Below are positions 7,078 to 14,367 of a DNA stretch of 64,000 nt, piece by piece. The stretch is from assembly GCA_001828855.1 (NCBI GenBank), contig MHZT01000034.1, positions 310,001 to 374,000 of the forward strand, given 5' to 3'. This DNA comes from Rhodobacterales bacterium RIFCSPHIGHO2_02_FULL_62_130 (GTDB lineage: Bacteria > Pseudomonadota > Alphaproteobacteria > Rhodobacterales > Rhodobacteraceae). Positions within the stretch are counted from its first letter, which is position 1. Every line of letters starts with the position of its first letter. A program made the position numbers and the translations under genes. Under the pieces are notes generated by a model. It was not told the origin of the DNA. It made no database searches and saw only the letters and a list, made by a program, of their open reading frames with translations.

Positions 7078-7091
7078 TTGACCCACATCAA
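7078..7091 (+). promoter_or_regulatory. FNR-type box upstream of hemA
   Basis: TTGACCCACATCAA matches the FNR/FnrL pattern TTGA-N6-TCAA, centred about 60 bases before the hemA start. In Rhodobacter sphaeroides hemA is known to carry an FNR consensus and to respond to FnrL, so oxygen control of 5-aminolevulinate synthesis is likely here too. Confidence 0.8.
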
Positions 7092-7144
7092 GGCCGTCCG
7101 TTGCCCATACTGTCACAAGACCGGGCGCACGCAGGAGACCCGCT

Positions 7145-8368
7145 ATGAATTACGACGCCGCTTTGGATACCGCGATTGCCCGTCTGCATGACGAGGGCCG
7201 CTATCGCACCTTCATCGATATCGAGCGTCGCAAGGGCCATTTCCCGCAGGCGGTCTGGCGCAAGCCCGACGGGACAGAATCCGAGATCACCGTCTGGTGC
7301 GGCAATGATTATCTGGGCATGGGCCAGCATCCCGAAGTCTTGGCCGCAATGCACGAGGCGCTGGACGCCACCGGTGCAGGCTCGGGCGGGACGCGCAATA
7401 TTTCCGGCACCACGATCTACCACAAACAGCTTGAGGCCGAACTGGCCGATCTGCATGGCAAAGAGGCGGCGCTGGTTTTCACCTCGGCCTATATCGCCAA
7501 TGACGCCACGCTTTCGACGCTGCCGAAACTGTTCCCCGGTCTGATTATCTATTCCGACGCGCTGAACCATGCCTCGATGATCGAAGGTGTGAGGCGCAAT
7601 GGCGGGGCCAAGCGGATTTTCCGGCATAACGACGTGGCGCATCTGCGCGAGTTGCTGGCCGCAGATGATCCGGCCGCGCCCAAGCTGATCGCCTTTGAAT
7701 CGATCTATTCGATGGACGGCGATTTCGGCCCGATCAAGGCGATCTGCGATCTGGCGGACGAGTTCGGCGCGCTGACCTATATCGACGAAGTGCATGCCGT
7801 GGGCATGTATGGTCCGCGCGGGGCAGGGGTGGCGGAACGTGATGGCCAGATGGGCCGGATCGACATTATCAACGGCACTTTGGCCAAAGCTTACGGGGTG
7901 TTTGGCGGCTATATTGCTGCAAGTGCGAAGATGGTGGATGCGGTGCGGAGCTATGCGCCGGGCTTCATCTTTACCACCTCTTTGCCCCCCGCCGTGGCGG
8001 CCGGTGCGGCGGCTTCGGTGCGTATCCTGAAGACCGCGCAATACCTGCGGGACGAGCAGCAAAGCAATGCCCGCATCCTGAAGATGCGCCTGCGCGGTTT
8101 GGGCCTGCCGATCATCGATCATGGCTCGCATATTGTGCCTGTGCATGTGGGCGACCCTATCCATTGTAAGATGCTGTCCGATATGCTGTTGGAAAACTTT
8201 GGCATTTATGCCCAGCCGATCAACTTTCCGACCGTGCCGCGCGGCACCGAACGGCTGCGTTTCACGCCCTCGCCGGTGCATGATTCGGAGCAGATTGACA
8301 GACTTGTGAAGGCGATGGATGCGCTGTGGCGGCACTGTGCGCTGAATCGTGCCGAAGCCTCGGCGTAA
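7145..8368 (+). CDS. hemA: 5-aminolevulinate synthase
   Basis: A 407-residue PLP enzyme that condenses glycine and succinyl-CoA to 5-aminolevulinate, the first step of haem and bacteriochlorophyll synthesis by the Shemin route used in alphaproteobacteria. The sequence follows Rhodobacter HemA closely from end to end: [13 protein letters not shown] near the N-terminus, [24 protein letters not shown], the PLP-binding Asp in YIDEVHAVG and the Schiff-base Lys248 in [14 protein letters not shown]. The start has GGAGACCCGCT in front. It appears to be transcribed alone, behind a terminator and the FNR box. Confidence 0.98.
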   Translation: MNYDAALDTAIARLHDEGRYRTFIDIERRKGHFPQAVWRKPDGTESEITVWCGNDYLGMGQHPEVLAAMHEALDATGAGSGGTRNISGTTIYHKQLEAELADLHGKEAALVFTSAYIANDATLSTLPKLFPGLIIYSDALNHASMIEGVRRNGGAKRIFRHNDVAHLRELLAADDPAAPKLIAFESIYSMDGDFGPIKAICDLADEFGALTYIDEVHAVGMYGPRGAGVAERDGQMGRIDIINGTLAKAYGVFGGYIAASAKMVDAVRSYAPGFIFTTSLPPAVAAGAAASVRILKTAQYLRDEQQSNARILKMRLRGLGLPIIDHGSHIVPVHVGDPIHCKMLSDMLLENFGIYAQPINFPTVPRGTERLRFTPSPVHDSEQIDRLVKAMDALWRHCALNRAEASA

Positions 8369-8483
8369 ACCCCGTTCTGCACATGCAGAATCGCTTGCCC
8401 TATGTTAGCTTCTGCTCAATACGGAAAAGAATGAGTCGCCTAGATGCGGCTGGGGAATACGGGGCAGTAATGGGGCTTCATGC

Positions 8484-9677
8484 ATGATCGGGCGGAGGGC
8501 TAAAACTCCGGCGCCAGAACTCGACAAGCCCAAAGGGTTTGACGACTTCGATCTGCGTCTGGGCGACCTGATGCGCGGAGAACGGGCGACTTTGGGCAAA
8601 TCGCTGCTGGATGTGCAGCGCGAGTTGCGGATCAAGGCGACCTATATCGCGGCCATCGAAAACGCCGATGTCTCTGCCTTTGAAACCCCCGGTTTCATTG
8701 CGGGCAATGTGCGATCCTATGCGCGCTATCTGGGGATGGACCCGGATTGGGCCTTTGCGAAATTCTGCCGCGAGGCAGGGTTCGAAGTGGCGCATGGCAT
8801 GTCGGCTGCGGCCTCGTCGGCTTCGGTTGCGGCGGTGCGCGCGCGGCAGAATGCGGCGGAAGGCCGTGATCCGATTGCCAATCCGCATGTGTCCTTCATT
8901 CCGCGCGGTGAAAGCCTGTTTGCGCGTGTGGAACCGGGGGCTGTCGGGTCGCTTGCGGTTCTGGTCGCGTTGATCGGAGCGCTGGGATATGGCGGCTGGT
9001 CGGTGTTGCAGGAAGTGCAGCGCGTGCAACTGGCCCCGATTGAACAGGCCCCCGCCGTGGTGGCCGAGATTGATCCCTTGGGCAACGTCAAGGGCGACGC
9101 GCCCTTGGTGCGTTCCGCCCCCGAGGCTGTGGCCGATGCCGGTGCGGATGCGCTGGACCGGCTTTATCAGCCCGAGGCGCTGGATGTGCCGGTGCTGACC
9201 TCGCGCGATGGCCCGATTGCCGCGATTGATCCGCAACTGGCTCCGACGGGCGGTGTGGCTTTGGCCGCCGGCATTGATGCTGCCGTGGCCGAGGTTGCCG
9301 ATGACGCGGTGCAGGTTGTGGCAGAGGCCCCTGCCGGTGTCGAAGTGCTGGCGGTGCGCCCGTCCTGGGTGCGGGTGTCGGCGGCGGATGGCACGGTGCT
9401 GTTCGAAAAGATTCTGGATGCGGGCGAACGCTATGCCGTGCCGCCGCTGGAAGAGGCCGCGACCCTGCGCGCGGGCAATTCCGGTTCGATCTATTTCGTG
9501 GTGAACGGGCAGACCTTTGGCCCCGCCTCGCCCGGATCGCAGGTGGTGAAGAACCTTGCGCTGTCGGTCGATGCGGTCACCACGCAATATACCGTGGCCG
9601 ATCTGTCGGGCGATGCCGATCTGGCGCAATTTGTGAATGTGGCCGATGCCTCGGACCCTGCTGCCGTAACCGAGTAA
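8484..9677 (+). CDS. RodZ-like helix-turn-helix membrane protein (DUF4115)
   Basis: A 397-residue protein with RodZ architecture: a cytoplasmic Cro/C1-type helix-turn-helix of the HTH_25 kind (about 24-98; LGKSLLDVQRELRI, AAIENAD, FIAGNVRSYARYLG), one transmembrane helix at about 152-174, an acidic Ala-rich periplasmic linker, and a C-terminal DUF4115 domain (about 293-365; VRPSWVRVSAADG). RodZ links MreB filaments to the elongasome, so a role in cell shape is expected. The linker is long. The start is uncertain because no strong ribosome site is visible; an earlier ATG at 8470 leads to a stop at once. Confidence 0.85.
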   Translation: MIGRRAKTPAPELDKPKGFDDFDLRLGDLMRGERATLGKSLLDVQRELRIKATYIAAIENADVSAFETPGFIAGNVRSYARYLGMDPDWAFAKFCREAGFEVAHGMSAAASSASVAAVRARQNAAEGRDPIANPHVSFIPRGESLFARVEPGAVGSLAVLVALIGALGYGGWSVLQEVQRVQLAPIEQAPAVVAEIDPLGNVKGDAPLVRSAPEAVADAGADALDRLYQPEALDVPVLTSRDGPIAAIDPQLAPTGGVALAAGIDAAVAEVADDAVQVVAEAPAGVEVLAVRPSWVRVSAADGTVLFEKILDAGERYAVPPLEEAATLRAGNSGSIYFVVNGQTFGPASPGSQVVKNLALSVDAVTTQYTVADLSGDADLAQFVNVADASDPAAVTE

Positions 9678-9695
9678 GGTTGCCCAAGGCGGATG

Positions 9696-9727
9696 GGCTG
9701 TCTATCTAGCGGGTAGACAGCCGTTTT
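9696..9727 (+). terminator. Hairpin terminator between the RodZ-like gene and ispG
   Basis: GGCTGTCTA and TAGACAGCC form a perfect 9-bp stem around a 9-base loop, followed by GTTTT. It lies 12 bases upstream of the ispG start, so it could also act on ispG translation or partial read-through. Confidence 0.75.
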
Positions 9728-9739
9728 CGGAAAGCCAAT

Positions 9740-10858
9740 ATGACCCACAATCCCGTCCGCCCTTGGCGCAATATAGACCGCCGCGTTTCGCGCCAGATCC
9801 GTGTCGGCAAGGTGCTGGTCGGCGGTGATGCACCGATTTCGGTGCAGACCATGACGAACACGCTGACAACCGATGTGGCCGCGACGATTGAGCAGATTCA
9901 ACGCTGTGCGGTGGCGGGTGCGGATATTGTGCGCGTCTCGACACCGGATGAGGACAGCACGCGGGCGCTGCGCGAGATTGTGGCCGAAAGCCCTGTGCCG
10001 ATCGTGGCCGACATCCATTTCCACTACAAACGCGCGATTGAGGCGGCGCAGGCGGGGGCCGCCTGCCTGCGGATCAATCCGGGCAATATCGGCGATGCCA
10101 AACGTGTGCGCGAGGTGGTGCAGGCCGCAAAGGACCACGGCTGTTCGATCCGTATCGGCGTCAACGCGGGGTCTTTGGAAAAGCATCTGCTGGACAAATA
10201 TGGCGAACCTTGCCCCGATGCGATGGTGGAATCGGGGATGGATCATATCCGGCTGCTGCTGGACAATGATTTCCACGAGTTCAAAATCTCGGTCAAAGCG
10301 TCGGATGTGTTCATGGCGGCGGCGGCCTATCAGCAGCTTGCGATGGCGACCGATGCGCCGATCCATCTGGGGATCACAGAAGCAGGCGGGCTGGTCTCCG
10401 GCACGGTGAAATCGGCGATTGGCTTGGGGAATTTGCTGTGGGCGGGGATTGGCGATACGATCCGAGTCTCGCTGTCCGCCGATCCGGTCGAGGAAGTGAA
10501 GGTCGGCTTCGAGATCCTGAAATCGCTGGGTCTGCGCCATCGCGGGGTGACGATCATTTCCTGCCCCTCCTGCGCGCGGCAGGGGTTTGACGTGATCAAG
10601 ACCGTTGCGGCGCTGGAGGACCGTTTGGCCCATATCACCACCAGTCTAAGCCTGTCGATCATCGGCTGCGTTGTAAACGGCCCCGGCGAGGCGCTGATGA
10701 CCGATATCGGCTTTACGGGGGGCGGGGCTGGCTCGGGGATGGTTTATCTGGCGGGCAAGCAAAGCCACAAGCTTGGGAACGAGGCGATGGTGGATCACAT
10801 CGTCGAACTGGTCGAGAAGAAGGCTGCCGAGATTGAGGCGGCGGCGGAGCAGGTCTGA
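9740..10858 (+). CDS. ispG: 4-hydroxy-3-methylbut-2-enyl diphosphate synthase
   Basis: A 372-residue iron-sulfur enzyme of the non-mevalonate isoprenoid pathway; it reduces the cyclodiphosphate MEcPP to HMBPP. The N-terminal TIM barrel carries SVQTMTNT and [10 protein letters not shown]; the C-terminal domain holds the 4Fe-4S ligands Cys275 and Cys278 (SCPSCAR), Cys310 and Glu317 ([10 protein letters not shown]). It is the compact bacterial form without the plant insert. Isoprenoids feed ubiquinone, bactoprenol and, if present, carotenoids. Two REP-like elements follow the stop codon. Confidence 0.97.
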   Translation: MTHNPVRPWRNIDRRVSRQIRVGKVLVGGDAPISVQTMTNTLTTDVAATIEQIQRCAVAGADIVRVSTPDEDSTRALREIVAESPVPIVADIHFHYKRAIEAAQAGAACLRINPGNIGDAKRVREVVQAAKDHGCSIRIGVNAGSLEKHLLDKYGEPCPDAMVESGMDHIRLLLDNDFHEFKISVKASDVFMAAAAYQQLAMATDAPIHLGITEAGGLVSGTVKSAIGLGNLLWAGIGDTIRVSLSADPVEEVKVGFEILKSLGLRHRGVTIISCPSCARQGFDVIKTVAALEDRLAHITTSLSLSIIGCVVNGPGEALMTDIGFTGGGAGSGMVYLAGKQSHKLGNEAMVDHIVELVEKKAAEIEAAAEQV

Positions 10859-10885
10859 TCTGCCGCGCTTGGGGGCGGGTGGGGA

Positions 10886-10907
10886 GTCGGGGTGAACCCC
10901 GACCTAC
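10886..10907 (-). repeat. REP-like palindrome, GTCGGGG type, copy 1
   Basis: On the minus strand GTAG is followed by GTCGGGG-TTCA-CCCCGAC, a 7-bp perfect stem. Enterobacterial REP elements have the same plan (GTAG plus a hairpin with a TTCA-like loop). Twenty-eight bases after ispG. Confidence 0.75.
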
Positions 10908-10951
10908 TGGGCTGGCGGGAATGTTTGAGAATTGATGATGGGGCGCGGAGA

Positions 10952-10973
10952 GTCGGGGTGAACCCCGACCTAC
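10952..10973 (-). repeat. REP-like palindrome, GTCGGGG type, copy 2
   Basis: Identical to the copy at 10886-10907 over 22 bases and in the same orientation, 66 bases apart. On the plus strand it is preceded by GGAGA and followed by TTTTG. Confidence 0.75.
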
Positions 10974-10998
10974 TTTTGCCTTGCCGCCGGTGGGGGGA

Positions 10999-11030
10999 GC
11001 CTCCGGCGGGAGTATTTGGGCCAAGATGAA
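10999..11030 (+). repeat. 32-bp box element (GCCTCCGG...CCAAGATGAA)
   Basis: A complete copy of the window's commonest intergenic repeat: a small CTCC/GGAG stem followed by AGTATTTGGG and CCAAGATGAA. It stands between the REP pair and the convergent dsbA-like gene. Confidence 0.85.
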
Positions 11031-11073
11031 CCGGTAAAGGCCACGCCCGACCGGCAGGCGGGCGCAGCTTTGC

Positions 11074-11817
11074 TTAGCCGCGTTCGTCGGCGACGATCTG
11101 GCGCATGCCGTCCAGTGGCACGTAGCCGCGCAGCAGGGTGCCATCGACCACGAAGGTGGGTGTGCCGGAAATGTCCAGCTTGGCGGCCAGCGCATGATTG
11201 GCGGCGATGATCTGGGACACCTCGTCGCTGTTCATCCGGTCAAGCACAGGTTGCGGATCAAGCCCCAGATCGCTGGCAAGGCGGGCCAGCGTTTCGGCAT
11301 CGGGTGTGCCGCGCAGGGCGATCAGCCCGTCATGCGCCTGTTTGTAGGCCTCGGCCCCGTGCAACTGCTGCACCGCAATCGCAAAGCGGGCAGAGGCCAC
11401 CGACTCTTCGCCAAGGATCGGGTATTCCTTCAGCACGAAGCGGATGTTGCCATCGGATTTGACCAGTTCTTCGACCTCGGAATAGGCTTTGCGGCAATAG
11501 CCGCAGCGGTAGTCCATGAATTCGACCACGGTGATGTCGCCATCGGGATTGCCACCGACCCAAGAGACGCCATCGTTGAAGATCACGTCCTTGTTATCCG
11601 CCAGCATTTGCTGATCCCGTGCGGCGGCGGTTTGCGCCTCGCGCTCTTGCAGCACGCTCATGGCTTCGACCAGAACCTCGGGGTTTTCCAGAAGATAGGC
11701 GCGGATCTCTTCACGGAAGGCATCGCGTTCGATGTCGGTCATCTCGCCCAAGCCACCGGCGAAGGCGGTCGAGGCCAGCAAAAGGGCAGGGGCGGCAAGC
11801 AGGGTCGAAAGACGCAT
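11074..11817 (-). CDS. DsbA family thiol-disulfide protein
   Basis: A 247-residue periplasmic thioredoxin-fold protein. It has a signal peptide (MRLSTLLAAPALLLASTAFA), a charged coiled segment at about 25-72 (the N-terminal extension typical of Rhodobacterales members), then the thioredoxin domain with Cys105-Gly-Tyr-Cys108 after FMDYR and a cis-proline loop SGTPTFVVDG near the end. It should oxidise or isomerise disulfides in exported proteins. The helical insert (LHGAEAYKQAHDGLIALRG) is DsbA-like, closer to the BdbD/ScsC type than to DsbC. No partner DsbB is nearby. Confidence 0.92.
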   Translation of the reverse strand: MRLSTLLAAPALLLASTAFAGGLGEMTDIERDAFREEIRAYLLENPEVLVEAMSVLQEREAQTAAARDQQMLADNKDVIFNDGVSWVGGNPDGDITVVEFMDYRCGYCRKAYSEVEELVKSDGNIRFVLKEYPILGEESVASARFAIAVQQLHGAEAYKQAHDGLIALRGTPDAETLARLASDLGLDPQPVLDRMNSDEVSQIIAANHALAAKLDISGTPTFVVDGTLLRGYVPLDGMRQIVADERG

Positions 11818-11895
11818 CGGTAACCTCGGGTTCGGCGCGGTCTTGACGATCCTTGCGCGCGGGGGACTATGGGGCGGAACAATAGAGGCGGTGTG

Positions 11896-13044
11896 ATGGA
11901 TAGATCAAGGCGGGGTCAGGTTGATCCCTTCATTGTGATGGATGTTCTGGATCAGGCCCGCGCGCTGGAGGCGCAGGGGCGGTCGGTGATCCATATGGAG
12001 ATCGGCCAACCGGGAACGGGCGCACCTGCGGGGGCGCTGGCGGCTTTGGCGCGGGCCTTGCCCGATGATCCGATGGGTTATTCGGTGGCGCTGGGGTTGC
12101 CCGCGCTTCGGGCAGGAATCGCGGCGCTGTATAAGCGGTGGTATGGCGTCGATCTGGACCCCGCGCGGGTTGTGGTGACGGCCGGTTCCTCGGGGGCCTT
12201 CGTGCTGGCCTTCACAGCACTTTTCGATGCGGGCGCAAGGGTGGGTCTGGGCGAGCCGGGCTATCCCAGTTATCGGCAGATCCTGCGCGCGCTGTCGCTG
12301 ACGCCGGTGGGCCTGCCGACCTCGTTGGAAAACCGGTTGCAGCCTGTGCCTGCGGATTTTGCGGGGGTGGAACTGGACGGGCTGATCGTGGCCTCGCCGG
12401 GCAATCCTTCGGGGACGATGCTGGATCTGGCCGCGATGCGGGCGCTGATCGAGGCTTGTGCCGCGCGCGGGATTTCCTTCATCTCGGACGAGATCTACCA
12501 CGGGCTGCATTATGACGCGCCTGCGGTCACGGCGCTGCAGGTCAGCGATGATGTCTATGTGATCAACTCGTTCTCCAAGTATTTCAGCATGACCGGCTGG
12601 CGGGTGGGCTGGATGGTGGTGCCGCCTGATCATATCCGCACGGTGGAGCGGCTGGCGCAGAATATGTTCATCTGCCCGCCCCATGCCAGCCAGATCGCCG
12701 CACTGGCGGCGCTGGACTGCATCGATGAGTTGGAGGCCAACCGCGCCACCTATGCCGAGAACCGCAGCCTGATGCTGGAGGGGCTGCCGCGCGCTGGCTT
12801 TACCCGCATCGCGCCGCCTGACGGGGCGTTTTATATCTATGCCGATGTGTCGGAGTTGACGGAGGACTCGCTGGCCTTCGCGGGGGAAATCCTGCGCGGG
12901 GCGGGGGTGGCGGTGACGCCGGGGCTGGATTTCGACCATGTGCGCGGGCGGCAGACCTTGCGGTTTTCTTATGCAGGGGCGACGGCGGATGTGGCCGAGG
13001 GCTTGGCGCGGTTGACCGCCTTCATGGCGGGGCGGGCTGCATAG
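11896..13044 (+). CDS. PLP-dependent class I/II aminotransferase
   Basis: A 382-residue fold-type I aminotransferase. Asn170 (SPGNPSGT), Asp198 and Tyr201 (SDEIYHGL) and the Schiff-base Lys228 (NSFSKYFSMTGWRVGW) are in place. The sequence resembles aspartate/alanine-type enzymes; the amino donor cannot be fixed. ATG 11896 follows GAGGCGG. The amidase gene starts 33 bases after the stop, and the repeat that lies between supplies its start codon; amidase, PBP1A and prfB follow on the same strand. Confidence 0.92.
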   Translation: MDRSRRGQVDPFIVMDVLDQARALEAQGRSVIHMEIGQPGTGAPAGALAALARALPDDPMGYSVALGLPALRAGIAALYKRWYGVDLDPARVVVTAGSSGAFVLAFTALFDAGARVGLGEPGYPSYRQILRALSLTPVGLPTSLENRLQPVPADFAGVELDGLIVASPGNPSGTMLDLAAMRALIEACAARGISFISDEIYHGLHYDAPAVTALQVSDDVYVINSFSKYFSMTGWRVGWMVVPPDHIRTVERLAQNMFICPPHASQIAALAALDCIDELEANRATYAENRSLMLEGLPRAGFTRIAPPDGAFYIYADVSELTEDSLAFAGEILRGAGVAVTPGLDFDHVRGRQTLRFSYAGATADVAEGLARLTAFMAGRAA

Positions 13045-13050
13045 ATGTGC

Positions 13051-13082
13051 GCCTCCGGCGGGAGTATTTGGGCCAAGATGAA
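13051..13082 (+). repeat. Box element overlapping the amidase start codon
   Basis: A full 32-bp copy (GCCTCCGG at 13051, CCAAGATGAA at 13073-13082). Its ATG at 13078-13080 is the start codon of the amidase gene, so the whole leader between the aminotransferase stop and the amidase start is essentially this repeat. Confidence 0.88.
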
Positions 13083-14262
13083 AGCGGCTTTGCTGGTGCT
13101 TTGGGCGCTGTGGGCCTTGCCTGCGGCGGGGCAGGAATTGTCGGGGCTGGCGCGGCTGGATGCGGCGGCGTCGGAAATCGACGGCGGCGAGGTGACGCTG
13201 GCGCTGTCGCAGCCGGTGCCGTGGCGGGTGCGGGTGCTGGATGATCCTGCCCGCGTGGTGCTGGATTTCCGCGAGGTGGATTGGGCGGGCCTTGCGGCCA
13301 TGCCGCGCGACGGCGATGCGGTGATCGATCTGCGCGCGGGCGTCTTCCGTCCGGGCTGGTCGCGGCTGGTGCTGCTGCTGGCCGAGCCGATGCTGGTGGA
13401 TCAGGCCGAGATGGTGACGGGCGAAGGTGCGGCGCTGCACCTGTCTCTGCGCGCGGCGGATGCCGCCGAGTTTGCCGCCAAGGCCGCGCTGCCAGAGCCA
13501 CCGGAATGGTCCACGCCCAAGCTGGCGGAGCTGGCCGCACCCGCGCCGAAAGGCCAAGGCCCGCTGGTCGTGGTGCTGGACCCCGGCCACGGCGGGCTTG
13601 ATCCGGGGGCCGAGCGCGACGGGCAGACTGAGGCCGCTTTGATGCTGACCTTTGCGCGCGAATTGAAAGAACTGCTGGTGCGCGACGGGTCTTTCGCCGT
13701 GGTGATGACGCGTGAGGATGACACCTTCGTGCCGCTGGAAACCCGCATTTCCATCGCGCGGGCGGCGGGGGCGGGGGTGTTTGTCTCGCTGCATGCCGAT
13801 GCGATTGCGGAGGGCGAGGCGGTGGGGGCCACGGTTTACACGCTGGCCGAGGATGCAACGGACGAGGCGGCGGCGGCCTTGGCCGAGCGTCATGACCGCG
13901 ATGATCTGCTGGCGGGGGTTGATCTGACCGAACAGGATGATCTGGTGGCGACCGTGCTGATGGATATGGCGCGCACCGAAACCGCGCCGCGTATCGACCG
14001 GCTTGCGGCGGCCCTTGAGACCGAGATCAAGGCGCAAGGCTTGAAGATGCACCGCCACCCGCGCCAGCAGGCGGGGTTCTCGGTGCTGAAATCGCCCGAT
14101 ATTCCGTCGGTTCTGGTCGAGTTGGGGTTCCTGTCCTCGTCCCGCGATCTGGGGCGGTTGATGGATGTGGAGTGGCGGGCCAGAATGGCGGGGGCGCTGC
14201 GGGACGGGTTGAAATCATGGGCGGCCGAGGATGCGGCGCTGGATCAATTGCGCGCGCCCTGA
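13078..14262 (+). CDS. N-acetylmuramoyl-L-alanine amidase (AmiC type)
   Basis: A 394-residue cell-wall hydrolase that cuts the bond between N-acetylmuramic acid and the peptide stem, mainly at septa. It has a signal peptide (MKAALLVLWALWALPAAGQ), an AMIN domain (about 22-125) for envelope targeting, and an Amidase_3 catalytic domain with zinc ligands His171 (DPGHGG), Glu185 (GQTEA) and His239 (SLHAD) and catalytic Glu348 (SVLVELGFLS). The ATG at 13078 is the only one that opens a signal peptide. It precedes the PBP1A gene, so hydrolysis and synthesis of peptidoglycan are encoded side by side. Confidence 0.94.
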   Translation: MKAALLVLWALWALPAAGQELSGLARLDAAASEIDGGEVTLALSQPVPWRVRVLDDPARVVLDFREVDWAGLAAMPRDGDAVIDLRAGVFRPGWSRLVLLLAEPMLVDQAEMVTGEGAALHLSLRAADAAEFAAKAALPEPPEWSTPKLAELAAPAPKGQGPLVVVLDPGHGGLDPGAERDGQTEAALMLTFARELKELLVRDGSFAVVMTREDDTFVPLETRISIARAAGAGVFVSLHADAIAEGEAVGATVYTLAEDATDEAAAALAERHDRDDLLAGVDLTEQDDLVATVLMDMARTETAPRIDRLAAALETEIKAQGLKMHRHPRQQAGFSVLKSPDIPSVLVELGFLSSSRDLGRLMDVEWRARMAGALRDGLKSWAAEDAALDQLRAP

Positions 14263-14310
14263 CCTGCAGGCGATGCCTTGCCAGCCTTGGCGCAATCGCG
14301 CGCCAGTGTT

Positions 14311-14340
14311 TTGACCTTTGCGCGGCCATGCGTATATAAG
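14311..14340 (+). promoter_or_regulatory. Promoter upstream of the PBP1A gene
   Basis: TTGACC at 14311-14316 and TATATA at 14333-14338 (or TATAAG at 14335-14340) give a spacing of 16 or 18, a good sigma-70 match. The start codon lies about 30 bases on. The gene can thus be expressed apart from the amidase upstream. Confidence 0.6.
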
Positions 14341-14367
14341 GGGCCAAATTCGGCAGGGGTTTCAGGC

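Noticed and set aside
10886-10973. Two identical palindromes as a CRISPR array
   Set aside because: Only two copies with a spacer that is not unit length, GTAG-type hairpins found elsewhere alone, and no cas genes.
11905-14058. A 717-codon open frame on the minus strand opposite the aminotransferase and amidase genes
   Set aside because: It is the antisense shadow of two well-supported genes; its residues are Arg/Gln/His/Pro-rich as expected for GC-rich complement, and it has no family motif. The same holds for the 662-codon frame at 14362-16350 and the 640-codon frame at 29169-31091.
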